Assembly (NCBI RefSeq): GCF_015352985.1
Contig: NZ_JACYXF010000002.1
Span: 124,001-188,000, forward strand
Direction of reading: 5' to 3'
DNA: 64,000 nucleotides
DNA from: Noviherbaspirillum malthae
GTDB lineage: Bacteria; Pseudomonadota; Gammaproteobacteria; Burkholderiales; Burkholderiaceae_D
The notes under the pieces are model-generated. The model did not search any database. It had not been told where the DNA came from and saw nothing but the letters and a program-made list of their open reading frames with translations. A program made the position numbers and the translations under genes. Numbering within the stretch: position 1 is the stretch's first letter; every line of letters starts with the position of its first letter. This document shows positions 28,070-37,954 of the stretch, one piece after another.

Positions 28070-28936
28070 TCAGCCGATCACCCGCAGTGAATAATCAGTA
28101 GCGCGCACATCCTTGGTCAGGCTACCGATGGAAATGCGGTCGACGCCCGTTTCGGCAATCGCGCGCACGGTCGACATGTTGATGCCGCCCGAGGCTTCGA
28201 GCACTGCGCGGTCGGCCGTGAGCTTGACGGCATCGCGCATCATGTCCAGCGAAAAATTGTCCAGCAGGATGGACTTGGCGCCCGCATTCAGCGCTTCTTC
28301 GAGTTCCGCGAGATTCTCGACCTCGATCTGGATCGACACCCCGGCATTGAGCGCCTGCGCGGCCCGCATCGCTGCGGTGATGCCGCCGGCAGCCGCAATA
28401 TGGTTTTCCTTGATCAGAATGCCGTCGTACAGCGCCAGGCGCTGATTCCTGCCTCCGCCGACGCGCACCGCGTATTTCTGCGCCAGCCGCAAGCCCGGCA
28501 ATGTCTTGCGCGTATCCAGTACCGAAGCGCGGGTTCCGGCGACGACATCCGCATACTGGCGGGTCGCCGTGGCCACGCCCGACAGCAGCTGAAGGAAATT
28601 GAGCGCAGAGCGTTCCGCCGTCAGCAAGGCGCGCGCCGGCGCCTCGATCAGGCAAACCTGAGAATCCGCCGTCATCCCGGCGCCTTCGGCGTAATGCCAT
28701 TGGATCTTGATGCGCGGGTCGAGCTGGCACATCACGCCTTCAAACCAGGGGGCGCCGCAGAGCACGGCATCTTCCCGTACCAGCACGCGGGCCTGCACCA
28801 TTTCATGTTCCGGCACCAGCAGCCCCGTCACATCGCCTGTGCCGACGTCTTCGGCCAGCGCCGTGCGGATATTGGCTTCGAATGCCGCGGCCAGCCCCGC
28901 ATCGAAAGGCGCGAATGGATTCTTCAATGTGCTCAT
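28070..28936 (-). CDS. nadC: Nicotinate-nucleotide diphosphorylase (carboxylating)
   Basis: This 288-residue quinolinate phosphoribosyltransferase has GDVTGLLVP near the N-terminus, the catalytic-site [20 protein letters not shown] region, a nearby KENHI lysine and EVEN/LLDNF phosphate-binding strands. It makes NaMN from quinolinate and PRPP. The start at 28936 ([10 protein letters not shown]) is fixed by an ATGA overlap with the end of nadA, so the two are coupled. The pair makes the NAD precursor from the NadB product. Confidence 0.96.
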   Translation of the reverse strand: MSTLKNPFAPFDAGLAAAFEANIRTALAEDVGTGDVTGLLVPEHEMVQARVLVREDAVLCGAPWFEGVMCQLDPRIKIQWHYAEGAGMTADSQVCLIEAPARALLTAERSALNFLQLLSGVATATRQYADVVAGTRASVLDTRKTLPGLRLAQKYAVRVGGGRNQRLALYDGILIKENHIAAAGGITAAMRAAQALNAGVSIQIEVENLAELEEALNAGAKSILLDNFSLDMMRDAVKLTADRAVLEASGGINMSTVRAIAETGVDRISIGSLTKDVRATDYSLRVIG

Positions 28937-30072
28937 GCCGGACCGATCCCCGAAAACAGTTTCTGTTCCTTGGCCAGGTCGCCGCTCGGGCGGACATTGG
29001 CTTTCTGCGCGGCTGCGAAAGCCAGCATGCGGTCGATGCAGCGGTAAGCCTGGCGGCCGATCTCCGGATCGACATGGATTTGATTGCGCCCGGTTTCCAG
29101 CACGTCCGCCAGGTTCTGCAGGCCGTTCATCGCCATCCAGGGGCAGTGTGCGCAGCTCTTGCAGGTCGCGCTGTTGCCGGCGGTCGGCGCGTCGATGAAG
29201 ATCTTGCCCGGCGCAGCCATGCGCATCTTGTGCAGGATGCCGTTGTCGGTGGCGACGATGAATTCCTTCGCATCCAGCGATTGCGCGGCTGCGATCAGCT
29301 GCGAGGTCGAACCGACCACGTCGGCCTGCGCGACCACGGCTTCCGGCGATTCCGGGTGGACCAGAATCTTCGCGCCCGGGTGTTCCTTCTTCAGCAATTC
29401 GAGTTCGATGCCCTTGAATTCGTCGTGCACCAGGCAGGAACCCTGCCACAGCAGCATGTCGGCACCGGTTTTTTTCTGGATATAGCCGCCGAGATGCTTG
29501 TCCGGCGCCCACAGGATCTTCTTGCCCTGCGCATGCAGGTGTTCGACGATCTGCAGTCCGATGGACGATGTCACCATCCAGTCCGCCCTCGCCTTCACGG
29601 CGGCGCTGGTATTGGCGTAGACGACCACGGTGCGGTCGGGATGGGCATCGCAGAAAGCGGCGAATTCATCGGCCGGGCAGCCGAGATCGAGCGAACAGGT
29701 CGCGTCGAGGTCCGGCATCAGGATGGTTTTTTCCGGGCTCAGGATTTTCGCGGTTTCGCCCATGAACTTGACCCCTGCCACGACCAGGGTCTTGGCCGGA
29801 TGGTCGCGCCCGAAACGCGCCATCTCCAGGGAATCGGACACGCAGCCGCCGGTTTCTTCCGCAAGATCCTGCAGATCGGCATCCACATAGTAATGCGCAA
29901 CCAGAACGGCCTGCTTTTCCTTGAGCAGCTTGCGGATGCGCTCCTTGAGCGCGGCTTTTTCGGCAGGCGATGGCGCGGCCGGAACGCGTGCCCACGCATT
30001 GGCGGTGCAGCTGGTGCCGGCATCCATCTGCGGACGCTCGAATTCGATGGTTTTGATGGGTTGGATCTGCAT
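28933..30072 (-). CDS. nadA: Quinolinate synthase
   Basis: This 379-residue 4Fe-4S enzyme condenses iminoaspartate with dihydroxyacetone phosphate. The expected cysteine sites are seen in [23 protein letters not shown] and [34 protein letters not shown] near residue 60 is the usual substrate loop. The frame is open to 30231; I use [11 protein letters not shown] at 30072 as the start. A good -35/-10 promoter lies 148 bp upstream. Confidence 0.95.
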   Translation of the reverse strand: MQIQPIKTIEFERPQMDAGTSCTANAWARVPAAPSPAEKAALKERIRKLLKEKQAVLVAHYYVDADLQDLAEETGGCVSDSLEMARFGRDHPAKTLVVAGVKFMGETAKILSPEKTILMPDLDATCSLDLGCPADEFAAFCDAHPDRTVVVYANTSAAVKARADWMVTSSIGLQIVEHLHAQGKKILWAPDKHLGGYIQKKTGADMLLWQGSCLVHDEFKGIELELLKKEHPGAKILVHPESPEAVVAQADVVGSTSQLIAAAQSLDAKEFIVATDNGILHKMRMAAPGKIFIDAPTAGNSATCKSCAHCPWMAMNGLQNLADVLETGRNQIHVDPEIGRQAYRCIDRMLAFAAAQKANVRPSGDLAKEQKLFSGIGPA

Positions 30073-30219
30073 GATGTCGATATTGAAACAACGGCCAGCG
30101 GTACGAAAACGAGAGTATGCCCGATACTTTCGATGTAAGTGCGGCATGACCGTATTCAAGGAGAAATTGATGTTCGGTGAGGCATCCGTACCAAAACGGC
30201 ACACTTCCAGGCCATGGGT

Positions 30220-30248
30220 TTTATACGACAATAGTTGCCTTGATGCAA
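30220..30248 (-). promoter_or_regulatory. Likely sigma-70 promoter of nadA-nadC
   Basis: On the minus strand TTGCAT and TATAAA are separated by 17 bases. They lie about 148 bp before the nadA start in an AT-rich stretch. Confidence 0.55.
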
Positions 30249-30453
30249 TTTATTCGTTTACCCTAGAAGTAAAGCGGATGATACTTGCTGAGAAATATCA
30301 ATGTTCTAGGGAAACATCCAAGATAAAACGGTAGAACCATGTTTCCGAAAAGAACGATGGAAGGGCTAAGCGGACGCATGCTGTCCTTCGAATAACGACA
30401 ACAGGCCCTGAACAAGGCAGCCCATGCTGCGCTGCGACGTGAGGAAGACAATC

Positions 30454-31059
30454 ATGACGAAGGTTTTCGACAAGACTGAAAAGGGACGCGAAGAGATCGC
30501 CACCCGCAAATATCACCTCTCGCCGCGAGTGCGCAGCCTGCTGGTCATGATCGACGGGAAGCAGAACGCGGATGAGCTCCTGAAAAAAGTCGCGGGAATC
30601 GGGCTCACCGAACAAGCCATCTCCGATCTGCTGCAAGACGGATTCATCAAGGAAGCGACGACCGCGGTCGCGACGGTTGCAGCCGGCTCAAACGCCGTAC
30701 CTTTGCAAGCCGCCACCTCTGCAGTGGCGCAGATCGAGAGTTCCGCTAACGTACCGGCCCCGCTGCCGGCTTCCGAATCCTTGCTGCCTGAAGGACAGAC
30801 CCAGTTCGAAGCGATCTACCGCTTCTACAACGAAACCATCAAGAGCACGATAGGCCTTCGAGGCTACGCTCTCCAGCTCAAGGTGGAGAAAGCGGCTTCG
30901 ATCGAAGACTTCCGTCTGCTGAAGAAGCCGTATCTCGAAGCCGTGGAGAAGGCAAAGGGCCAGGAAATGGCACGCAGCCTGCGCGACAGGCTGGACAAGC
31001 TGCTGTATCTGGGAGAGCCGGTTCCGGAAACGACGACCATCGCCGGCTTGCCCACCTGA
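30454..31059 (+). CDS. Conserved unknown protein with predicted winged-helix-like N-terminus
   Basis: I do not assign a function. The 201-residue product has an N-terminal alpha-helical module (about residues 15-60: RKYHLSPRVRSLLVMIDGK, GLTEQAISDLLQDGFI). This resembles a small winged-helix unit found in various betaproteobacterial proteins. A linker (about 65-105, Ala/Thr/Ser-rich) and a helical C-terminal part (FEAIYRFYNETIKSTIGLRGYALQL) follow. The start at 30454 follows GAGGAAGAC at about 6-8 bases. It is a stand-alone gene between nadA and the ABC-F gene. It may be a regulator or adapter. Confidence 0.7.
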   Translation: MTKVFDKTEKGREEIATRKYHLSPRVRSLLVMIDGKQNADELLKKVAGIGLTEQAISDLLQDGFIKEATTAVATVAAGSNAVPLQAATSAVAQIESSANVPAPLPASESLLPEGQTQFEAIYRFYNETIKSTIGLRGYALQLKVEKAASIEDFRLLKKPYLEAVEKAKGQEMARSLRDRLDKLLYLGEPVPETTTIAGLPT

Positions 31060-31086
31060 GCCGGCAAGCCCCCCCTGCCGCAGCCT

Positions 31087-32688
31087 TTACTCGATGCCCT
31101 GGCTCTTCAGGTAGTCTTCGTAATTGCCCTGGAAGTCGATCACTTCGCCGTCCTTCACTTCCAGGATGCGCGTGGCCAGCGAGGAAACGAATTCGCGGTC
31201 ATGCGAGACGAAGATCAACGTCCCGGCGTACTTGTCCAGGGCGATGTTGAGAGACTCGATCGACTCCATGTCCATGTGGTTGGTCGGCTCGTCCATCAGC
31301 AGCGTATTATGGCGGCCCAGCATCAGCTTGCCGTACATCATGCGGCCCTTTTCCCCGCCTGACAGCACCTTGACCGACTTCTTCACATCGTCGCCGCCAA
31401 ACAGCAGGCGACCCAGGATGGAACGGACCGCCTGGTCGTCGTCGCCTTCCTTGGTCCATTGGCCCATCCAGTCGGTCAGGTTCTTGTCGACCGCAAACTC
31501 CTCGGTCGGATCCTGCGGCATGTAGCCGACATTGGCGTTTTCAGCCCATTTGGCCACGCCGTGATCAGGCGCCAGGCCGCAGATTTCCATGCCGCCGATG
31601 CAGCGCAGCAGCGTGGTTTTACCCGCGCCGTTGGCGCCGATGATCGCGATCTTTTCGCCCGCTTCCACCAGCAGGTCGATGTTGTTGAAAATCGGCCGGT
31701 CGTATGTCTTCGACAGGCTCTGGATCTCCACGGCAAGGCGATGCAGTTTCTTTTCGCCTTCAAACCGCACGAAGGGATTCTGGCGGCTGGACGGCTTGAT
31801 GTCCTCGACCTTGATCTTGTCGATCTGCTTGGCGCGGGACGTGGCCTGGCGCGCCTTGGACTTGTTGGCCGAGAAGCGACGCACGAATTCCTGCAGTTCC
31901 GCCACGCGCTCCTTGGCCTTGGCGTTGGCCGCCATCTGCTGCGCGCGGGCCTGCGACGATGCCAGCATGTAGTCGTCGTAGTTGCCGGGGTAGATCTTCA
32001 GCGTGCCGTAATCCATGTCCGCCATGTGGGTGCAGACCTGGTTCAGGAAGTGACGATCGTGGGAAATGATGATCATGGTGGAATTGCGCTCGTTGAGCAC
32101 GTTTTCCAGCCAGCGGATGGTATTGATGTCGAGGTTGTTGGTCGGCTCGTCGAGCAGCAGGATGTCCGGATTCGAGAACAGCGCCTGCGCCAGCAGCACG
32201 CGCAGCTTCCAGCCGGGTGCGACGTTGCTCATCGGCCCCTGGTGCTGTTCGATCGGCACACCGACGCCGAGCAGCAGTTCACCTGCGCGCGCTTCGGCGG
32301 TATAGCCGTCGTACTCGGCGAACTTCGCCTCGAGATCGGCGGCCTTCATGTAATCGTCGTCGGTCGCGTCGGGATTGGCGTAGATGGCGTCGCGCTCGGT
32401 CATCGCCGCCCACATTTCCGTGTGGCCCATCATCACCACATCCAGCACGCGCATTTCCTCGTAGGCGAACTGGTCCTGGCGCAGCTTGCCGAGACGCTCG
32501 TTCGCATCGAGCATGACGTTGCCGGCGCTCGGCTCGAGATCGCCGCCGAGAATCTTCATGAACGTCGACTTGCCGCAGCCGTTGGCGCCGATCAGGCCGT
32601 AGCGGTTGCCTTCGCCGAATTTGACGGAGATGTTTTCAAACAGCGGCTTGGGGCCGAACTGCATGGTGATGTTTGCTGTTGATAGCAC
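31087..32688 (-). CDS. ybiT: ABC-F ATPase, YbiT-like translation factor
   Basis: The 533-residue cytoplasmic protein has two ABC domains: GANGCGKST (about residue 35) and GANGAGKTT (about 350) as Walker [11 protein letters not shown] as signature, and [11 protein letters not shown] and [11 protein letters not shown] as Walker B. The second site has His-Met where others have His-Leu. The inter-domain linker ([24 protein letters not shown]) is typical of ABC-F factors that work at the ribosomal E site. The starting [20 protein letters not shown] closely resembles E. coli YbiT. It has no membrane part. Confidence 0.92.
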   Translation of the reverse strand: MLSTANITMQFGPKPLFENISVKFGEGNRYGLIGANGCGKSTFMKILGGDLEPSAGNVMLDANERLGKLRQDQFAYEEMRVLDVVMMGHTEMWAAMTERDAIYANPDATDDDYMKAADLEAKFAEYDGYTAEARAGELLLGVGVPIEQHQGPMSNVAPGWKLRVLLAQALFSNPDILLLDEPTNNLDINTIRWLENVLNERNSTMIIISHDRHFLNQVCTHMADMDYGTLKIYPGNYDDYMLASSQARAQQMAANAKAKERVAELQEFVRRFSANKSKARQATSRAKQIDKIKVEDIKPSSRQNPFVRFEGEKKLHRLAVEIQSLSKTYDRPIFNNIDLLVEAGEKIAIIGANGAGKTTLLRCIGGMEICGLAPDHGVAKWAENANVGYMPQDPTEEFAVDKNLTDWMGQWTKEGDDDQAVRSILGRLLFGGDDVKKSVKVLSGGEKGRMMYGKLMLGRHNTLLMDEPTNHMDMESIESLNIALDKYAGTLIFVSHDREFVSSLATRILEVKDGEVIDFQGNYEDYLKSQGIE

Positions 32689-32785
32689 GGAGAAGCCTTT
32701 TCTTGCGGATTGAATACGAAACCGGCCATTTTATCATTCCGCACCAAGGATTCAGCGCCTTGCAGCCGAAATGCCCCAAAGACTG

Positions 32786-33418
32786 TTATGCACCTTGCAA
32801 CAATTTCTCTCTGGCGGCGACGAAGGCCTGCGCCGAACGCGTCAAGGCGGCTTCTTCCACGCCAGGCTGGTACAGCTGGCCGCCGATGCCGAAACCGGTG
32901 GCGCCGGCCGCCACATAGCCAGCCATGTTCTGCGGATTGATGCCGCCGACCGGAAGCAGCGGCGTATTCGGGGGCAGGATGGAGCGGATGGCCTTGAGCG
33001 CCGACGGTGGAATCATCTCCGCCGGGAACAGCTTGAGTCCATGAGCGCCGGCGGCCAGCGCCCGGAACGCCTCGGTTGGCGTGGCGACGCCGGGCAAGGC
33101 GATCATGCCGTTGGCCGCCGCATGCGAGATCACATCCTCGGCGCAATGCGGCGATACGATCAGCCTGCCGCCGACATCCTTGACCGCATTGACGTCGGCG
33201 ACTTTCAACACCGTGCCGGCGCCGATCAGCGCATCATCCGGCGCCATTCCGATCAGTCGCTGCATGGCTTCGATCGCACCAGGGCGATTCAGCGGGACTT
33301 CCAGCATGCGGAAGCCGGCATTGAACAGCACGCGCCCCACCATGGGCGCCTCCTGGGGAGTGAGTCCGCGCAGGATGGCTACCATGGGCAGGACTGCGGG
33401 GCGGAAGATGTCTGTCAT
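32786..33418 (-). CDS. dgoA: 2-dehydro-3-deoxy-6-phosphogalactonate aldolase
   Basis: This 210-residue KDPG/KDPGal-type class I aldolase has the Schiff-base lysine in GLKLFPAEMIPPS, AGTVLKVADV and VGGINPQNMAGYVAAGATGFGIG. It splits 2-keto-3-deoxy-6-phosphogalactonate into pyruvate and glyceraldehyde 3-phosphate. Its partner kinase is three bases upstream. The same fold also handles KDPG, but the kinase partner favours the galactonate isomer. Confidence 0.9.
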   Translation of the reverse strand: MTDIFRPAVLPMVAILRGLTPQEAPMVGRVLFNAGFRMLEVPLNRPGAIEAMQRLIGMAPDDALIGAGTVLKVADVNAVKDVGGRLIVSPHCAEDVISHAAANGMIALPGVATPTEAFRALAAGAHGLKLFPAEMIPPSALKAIRSILPPNTPLLPVGGINPQNMAGYVAAGATGFGIGGQLYQPGVEEAALTRSAQAFVAAREKLLQGA

Positions 33419-33421
33419 GTT

Positions 33422-34348
33422 TTACCTCGGAAGATTGAACAGCGCCTTCAGGGCGGCAAGATAGACCTTGTCCGGCTGCCAGGCACGCGAAGGGATGCCC
33501 AGCAGCTCCAGCGCATTATGATAACGGGCCGACAGGCCGGGACTGCCGACGACCTGCACCGGCATGCCGGGGACGGATTTCGTGCGCTGCAGGATGTCGT
33601 GGATTTCGGTGCCGATCAGCAGGCCCGACAGGTAGGAAGCGGTATGCTCCGGCGGCATCATGTCGGTCACTACCAGGGCGCGGCAGCCGAAGGCCGTGTG
33701 CGGAAAACTGCCCTGTCCGGCAGCGCGCACGCCGGCGGCGAAGGCATCGGGATGGGACTCGTCCTTGCCGCTGATCACCTTCGACAAGGTGCCGTGCCGG
33801 GAAAACAGTGCATAGAATTCGCCGGTCATGAAGGTGAGGAATTCCATGATGCGGCCCTGCTCCACCCTCGCCCATTTGCTGTGCGTGCCGGGCAGCAGGT
33901 ACCAGCCTCCGTCCCCTGCACCTTCGCCGCCGCTCAAGGACAGCGCGCCCAGCAGCTGCGCCTCTTCGCCGCGCATCACATCCGGAATGCCGTTGGAGTC
34001 GATGTACTTGTAGCCCGGCGCCACGCGGCAGCGCACGCCGTCAATACCGGTATCGATCGCCATCAGGTTTTCATGCAGGGCGGTCAGCGGCCGGTCCACG
34101 CTCAGGTAAGGCGCCTCGCGCCAGCCGTTGCGGCTGCCCACCATGCCCGACATCACGATATTGGCCCGCTGCAGGCCCAGCGTCTGCAGCAGCTCCCGCA
34201 GCGAACCGGCGAAATCGCCGTTGACGTTCAGGATGCCGGCATCATCGTCGTGCTGCCGCAGCAGGTCGCCGCGTGCATCGAGCACGTAGCTCCTGCGGTT
34301 GCTGGTGCCCCAGTCGATGCCGAGCATGGTCGTGTCTTGTGCTGTCAT
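33422..34348 (-). CDS. dgoK: 2-dehydro-3-deoxygalactonokinase
   Basis: The 308-residue sugar-acid kinase begins MTAQDTTMLGIDWGTSNRRSY, the DgoK-type nucleotide-binding phosphate-1 loop, and has LLPGTHSKWARVEQGRI, typical of the family. It phosphorylates 2-keto-3-deoxygalactonate. It lies three bases before the aldolase gene, so they are co-transcribed, and 72 bp behind an SDR gene. Confidence 0.92.
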   Translation of the reverse strand: MTAQDTTMLGIDWGTSNRRSYVLDARGDLLRQHDDDAGILNVNGDFAGSLRELLQTLGLQRANIVMSGMVGSRNGWREAPYLSVDRPLTALHENLMAIDTGIDGVRCRVAPGYKYIDSNGIPDVMRGEEAQLLGALSLSGGEGAGDGGWYLLPGTHSKWARVEQGRIMEFLTFMTGEFYALFSRHGTLSKVISGKDESHPDAFAAGVRAAGQGSFPHTAFGCRALVVTDMMPPEHTASYLSGLLIGTEIHDILQRTKSVPGMPVQVVGSPGLSARYHNALELLGIPSRAWQPDKVYLAALKALFNLPR

Positions 34349-34420
34349 GAATGGATCTTCCGTCAGGAATGCATCATCGTCGTGGTTGTGATCGTCATGG
34401 AATGAACCGATGCCGAGAAC

Positions 34421-35197
34421 TTACGCCCAGCCGCCGTCGACAATATACTCCTGCGCGGTGCACATCGCGGCATCATCGGAAGCGAGAAACAGCACCATCC
34501 TTGCCACATGCCAGGGCATGACCCTGCCCTTGAGGCACTGGTTCTGGTCGATCGCCTTTTCCCCCGCCTCATCGACCCACATGGTGAGCTGGCGCTCCGT
34601 CATCACCCAGCCCGGCGTGACGGTATTGACCCGGATATTGTAGGGGCCGAGATCACGGGCGAGGCCGCGCGTCAGTCCGCTGACTGCGGCCTTGGTCGTC
34701 GTGTAGACCGGATAGCCGCCGTTGGCGATGTGCCAGCTGGTGGACCCGAGGTTGATGATGGCGCCGCCGCCGCGCCGCTTCATCCCTTCTATGACCGCCT
34801 GGCAGGTAAAAAACATCGGACGCTGGTTGATCGCAATGCGGTCGTTCCAGTAGTCGAGCGTGACATCCTCGGGCTTGTGGCGCTGGTCGTTACCGGCATT
34901 GTTGACCAGCACATCGAAGTCGCCGATATCCGCAGCGACCGTGCGCATGACTTCCTGCAAGGCCGGAATGTCCCTGATGTCGCACTCGCGGAACACCGGC
35001 TTCTCATGGCCGGCCACGGCAAGCTTTTCGCACAGGGCCAGGCTGGCGTCGACCGCAATATCGACGAAGGCCACCTTCGCGCCCTGTTCCGCAAACGCGG
35101 TGACGATGCTTTCACCGATCCCTGATCCGCCCCCCGTGATGAATACCCGCTTGCCCTTGAGGCTGCCGAAACGCGCCAGCTCAGCTTGTGCTGCCAT
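34421..35197 (-). CDS. SDR oxidoreductase, probable aldose 1-dehydrogenase (galactose or arabinose type)
   Basis: This is a 258-residue SDR. The cofactor loop is TGGGSGIGESIV, followed by NNAGNDQRHKPEDVT, serine in LGSTSWHIANGG and Tyr-Lys in YTTTKAAV. The GNDQRH stretch is like aldose dehydrogenases of the oxidative sugar pathways. It likely oxidises D-galactose or L-arabinose to the lactone. The adjacent lactonase, dehydratase, kinase and aldolase support this. It is transcribed with dgoK-dgoA and is divergent from the dehydratase gene. Confidence 0.82.
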   Translation of the reverse strand: MAAQAELARFGSLKGKRVFITGGGSGIGESIVTAFAEQGAKVAFVDIAVDASLALCEKLAVAGHEKPVFRECDIRDIPALQEVMRTVAADIGDFDVLVNNAGNDQRHKPEDVTLDYWNDRIAINQRPMFFTCQAVIEGMKRRGGGAIINLGSTSWHIANGGYPVYTTTKAAVSGLTRGLARDLGPYNIRVNTVTPGWVMTERQLTMWVDEAGEKAIDQNQCLKGRVMPWHVARMVLFLASDDAAMCTAQEYIVDGGWA

Positions 35198-35229
35198 GAT
35201 TTTCTCCTGAACTTTCGAATCGATGACTA

Positions 35230-35241
35230 ATCAATATTGAT
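35230..35241. promoter_or_regulatory. Perfect 12-bp palindrome in the divergent sugar-acid promoter region
   Basis: ATCAATATTGAT is perfectly self-complementary and lies between the divergent SDR (start 35197) and dehydratase (start 35322). Both arms of the sugar cluster could be controlled from this one site. No regulator gene is nearby, so the binding protein is unknown. Confidence 0.45.
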
Positions 35242-35321
35242 GCTAAGTCGAAACCCTTCCCTCGCAGTTCACCAAGTTCACTGTTTCACCCTTTTTCATT
35301 CAATGTCCCCACGAGAGCTCT

Positions 35322-37043
35322 ATGACCATGGAGAAACCCAAACGTCGCAGCCGCGCCTGGTTCGAAAAGCAGGACCGCGATGGATTCGTGCATCGAAGCT
35401 GGACATCAAAAGCCGGCCATCCTCCTGATGAGTTCGACGGACGCCCCGTCATCGGCATCTGCAACACCTGGTCGGAATTGACGCCCTGCAACAGCCACTT
35501 CCGCGAACTCGCCGAATTCGTCAAGCGGGGTGTACTTGAGGCAGGAGGATTCCCGCTGGAGTTCCCCGTCATGTCGCTTGGCGAAACGCAGCTTCGGCCT
35601 ACCGCCATGCTGTTTCGCAATCTTGCCAGCATGGATGTCGAGGAGTCGATACGCGGCAATCCCATCGACGGCGTGGTGCTGCTGATGGGCTGCGACAAGA
35701 CGACGCCCGCCCTGATGATGGGTGCGGCAAGCTGCGGGCTGCCGACCATAGGCGTATCCGGCGGTCCCATGCTCAACGGCAAATTCCGCGGCAAGGACAT
35801 CGGCTCCGGCACCGGCGTCTGGATGATGTCGGAAATGGTGCGCGGCGGCCAGATGACGCAGGAGGAATTCGTCGAGGCCGAAGGCTGCATGAACCGTTCC
35901 TCCGGCACCTGCATGACCATGGGCACCGCTTCCACGATGGCGAGCATGATCGAAGCGCTCGGCATGTCGCTGCCCGGCAATGCGGCAATACCTGCGCCTG
36001 ATACGCGGCGCAACAGGCTCGCGCAGCTGAGCGGGCGGCGCATCGTGCAGATGGTCGAGGAAGACCTGACCATGGACAAGATCATGACGCGCGAAGCCTT
36101 CGAAAACGCGATCCGCGTCAATGCCGCCATCGGCGGCTCGACCAATGCCGTGATCCACCTGCTTGCGATGGCGGGGCGCATGGGCATCGAACTTACGCTG
36201 GAAGACTGGGACAAGCTCGGCAGCCACCTGCCCTGCCTGGTCAACCTGCAGCCCTCGGGCCATTACCTGATGGAAGACTTCTACTATGCCGGCGGAGTGC
36301 CGGCGGTGATGCGCGAGATAAAGCATCTGCTGCACCTCGATGCGCCGACGGTCAACGGCAGGGCCATCGGCGACAACATCAAGGATGCGCCCTGCTACAA
36401 CCGCGATGTCATCAAGACGATCGACGAACCGTTCAAGGAAGCCGCCGGCATCGCGGTCCTGAAGGGAAATCTCGCTCCTGACGGCGCCGTCATCAAGCCG
36501 TCGGCCGCATCGCCCCAGCTACTCAAGCATCGCGGGCGGGCCGTGGTGTTCGAATCGATTGAAGACTTGCATGCGCGGCTCGACGATCCGAATCTGGACA
36601 TCGACGAGACCTGCGTGATGGTGCTCAAGAACTGCGGTCCGTGCGGATATCCGGGCATGGCCGAGGTCGGCAACATGCCTTTGCCGAGCAAGGTCCTGAT
36701 GAAAGGCATCAGCGACATGGTGCGCATTTCCGATGCGCGCATGAGCGGCACCGCCTACGGCACGGTAGTGCTGCACACCTCGCCCGAAGCTGCCGTCGGC
36801 GGTCCGCTTGCACTGGTGCGCACCGGCGACATGATCCAGCTCGACGTCGGCGAGCGCAGCCTGCACCTGGAAGTCAGCGACGAGGAGCTTGCGCGGCGCC
36901 GTACCGAATGGACGCCGCCGGAGCGGCCGACCAGGGGTTATGCGAAGCTGTATGTCGACCATGTGCAGCAGGCCCATCTCGGCGCCGATCTCGATTTCTT
37001 GGTAGGCCGCAGCGGTGCCCCGGTGCCGCGCGAATCGCATTGA
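35322..37043 (+). CDS. IlvD/Edd-family sugar-acid dehydratase (arabonate/galactonate type)
   Basis: This 573-residue Fe-S dehydratase has cysteines and metal-site motifs GICNTWSELTPCN, LLMGCDKTTPALMMGAAS, NRSSGTCMTMGTAST and NCGPCGYPGM. The RSRAWF and SWTSKAGHPPDEFDGRPVIG features are those of L-arabonate/xylonate/galactonate dehydratases rather than IlvD of branched-chain amino-acid synthesis. It removes water from the aldonic acid to make the 2-keto-3-deoxy acid for DgoK. Galactonate is the best fit because of DgoK and DgoA, but arabonate is possible. Confidence 0.9.
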   Translation: MTMEKPKRRSRAWFEKQDRDGFVHRSWTSKAGHPPDEFDGRPVIGICNTWSELTPCNSHFRELAEFVKRGVLEAGGFPLEFPVMSLGETQLRPTAMLFRNLASMDVEESIRGNPIDGVVLLMGCDKTTPALMMGAASCGLPTIGVSGGPMLNGKFRGKDIGSGTGVWMMSEMVRGGQMTQEEFVEAEGCMNRSSGTCMTMGTASTMASMIEALGMSLPGNAAIPAPDTRRNRLAQLSGRRIVQMVEEDLTMDKIMTREAFENAIRVNAAIGGSTNAVIHLLAMAGRMGIELTLEDWDKLGSHLPCLVNLQPSGHYLMEDFYYAGGVPAVMREIKHLLHLDAPTVNGRAIGDNIKDAPCYNRDVIKTIDEPFKEAAGIAVLKGNLAPDGAVIKPSAASPQLLKHRGRAVVFESIEDLHARLDDPNLDIDETCVMVLKNCGPCGYPGMAEVGNMPLPSKVLMKGISDMVRISDARMSGTAYGTVVLHTSPEAAVGGPLALVRTGDMIQLDVGERSLHLEVSDEELARRRTEWTPPERPTRGYAKLYVDHVQQAHLGADLDFLVGRSGAPVPRESH

Positions 37044-37081
37044 CGAAGCCAGACAACAACTGACAAGGACAGGAGGCGCAA

Positions 37082-37954
37082 ATGAAGACGCCCGAATGCA
37101 TATGGGAGGCCCGTGCGCTGCTCGGCGAAGGACCGCTGTGGTCGGTCAGGGAGCAGGCGCTGTACTGGGTGGACATTCTCAATTATCGGCTGCACCGCTA
37201 CTCGCTCAGGGAAGGAACGCGCACCTGGCAGTTCGAGGAAGAAATCTCGGCGATTGCCGAGCGCGCCGATACCGACGGCCTGGTGATTACCCGCCGGCAT
37301 GGCTTCGCCTATTTCAATCCGGCATCCGAGGAGCTGACGCCGGTGGCCAGCGTCGAGACGGATCTGCCCGGCAACCGCTTCAACGACGGCAAATGCGACC
37401 GAGCCGGCCGCTTCTGGGCAGGCACCATGGATTTCGACGTCGGCCAACCTAGCGGCTCACTTTATCGCCTGACCGCGGGCGGCGAGTGCAAACGCATGGA
37501 TACCGGCTATCTGGTCACCAACGGCCCGGCCTGGTCGTCCGACTACAAGACGCTATATCACAACGACAGCGCGCAGGGCCATGTCTATGCCTTCGACTAT
37601 GACATGGAACGCGGCGAGATTTCGAACAAGCGTCTGTTTCTGCAATTCAGCAAGGAGGACGGCTCACCGGACGGCATGACGACCGATGCGGAAGGCGGAC
37701 TCTGGATCGCGCATTGGGGCGCGAGCAGAATCACGCGTCACGACGCGCAGGGCAAGGAACTGCAGCGCATCGACCTGCCCTGCAGCCAGATCACCAGTTG
37801 CGCATTTGGCGGTCCCTCGCTGCGCACCTTGTTCATCACCAGCGCCAGCGTCGGACTGTCACCGCAGCAACTGGAACAAGAGCCGCTGGCCGGCGGTCTA
37901 TTTGCGCTCGATCTCGACATTGCCGGGGTCCCTGCCAATCCATTTCGCGGATGA
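37082..37954 (+). CDS. SMP-30/gluconolactonase-family sugar lactonase
   Basis: The 290-residue six-bladed beta-propeller has metal ligands in LLGEGPLWS (Glu near residue 15), GNRFNDGKCDRAGRFWAG (Asn/Asp) and SPDGMTTDAEGGLWIAHWG. It opens the aldonolactone made by the neighbouring dehydrogenase before the dehydratase acts. AGGAGG precedes the ATG by about six bases. It lies 38 bp behind the dehydratase and overlaps the next gene by four bases. Confidence 0.92.
   Translation: MKTPECIWEARALLGEGPLWSVREQALYWVDILNYRLHRYSLREGTRTWQFEEEISAIAERADTDGLVITRRHGFAYFNPASEELTPVASVETDLPGNRFNDGKCDRAGRFWAGTMDFDVGQPSGSLYRLTAGGECKRMDTGYLVTNGPAWSSDYKTLYHNDSAQGHVYAFDYDMERGEISNKRLFLQFSKEDGSPDGMTTDAEGGLWIAHWGASRITRHDAQGKELQRIDLPCSQITSCAFGGPSLRTLFITSASVGLSPQQLEQEPLAGGLFALDLDIAGVPANPFRG

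Noticed and set aside
31042-31072. Possible hairpin (GGCTTGCC / GGCAAGCC) after the unknown gene at 30454
   Set aside because: The stem is only 8 bp, the loop is long and no T-run follows.
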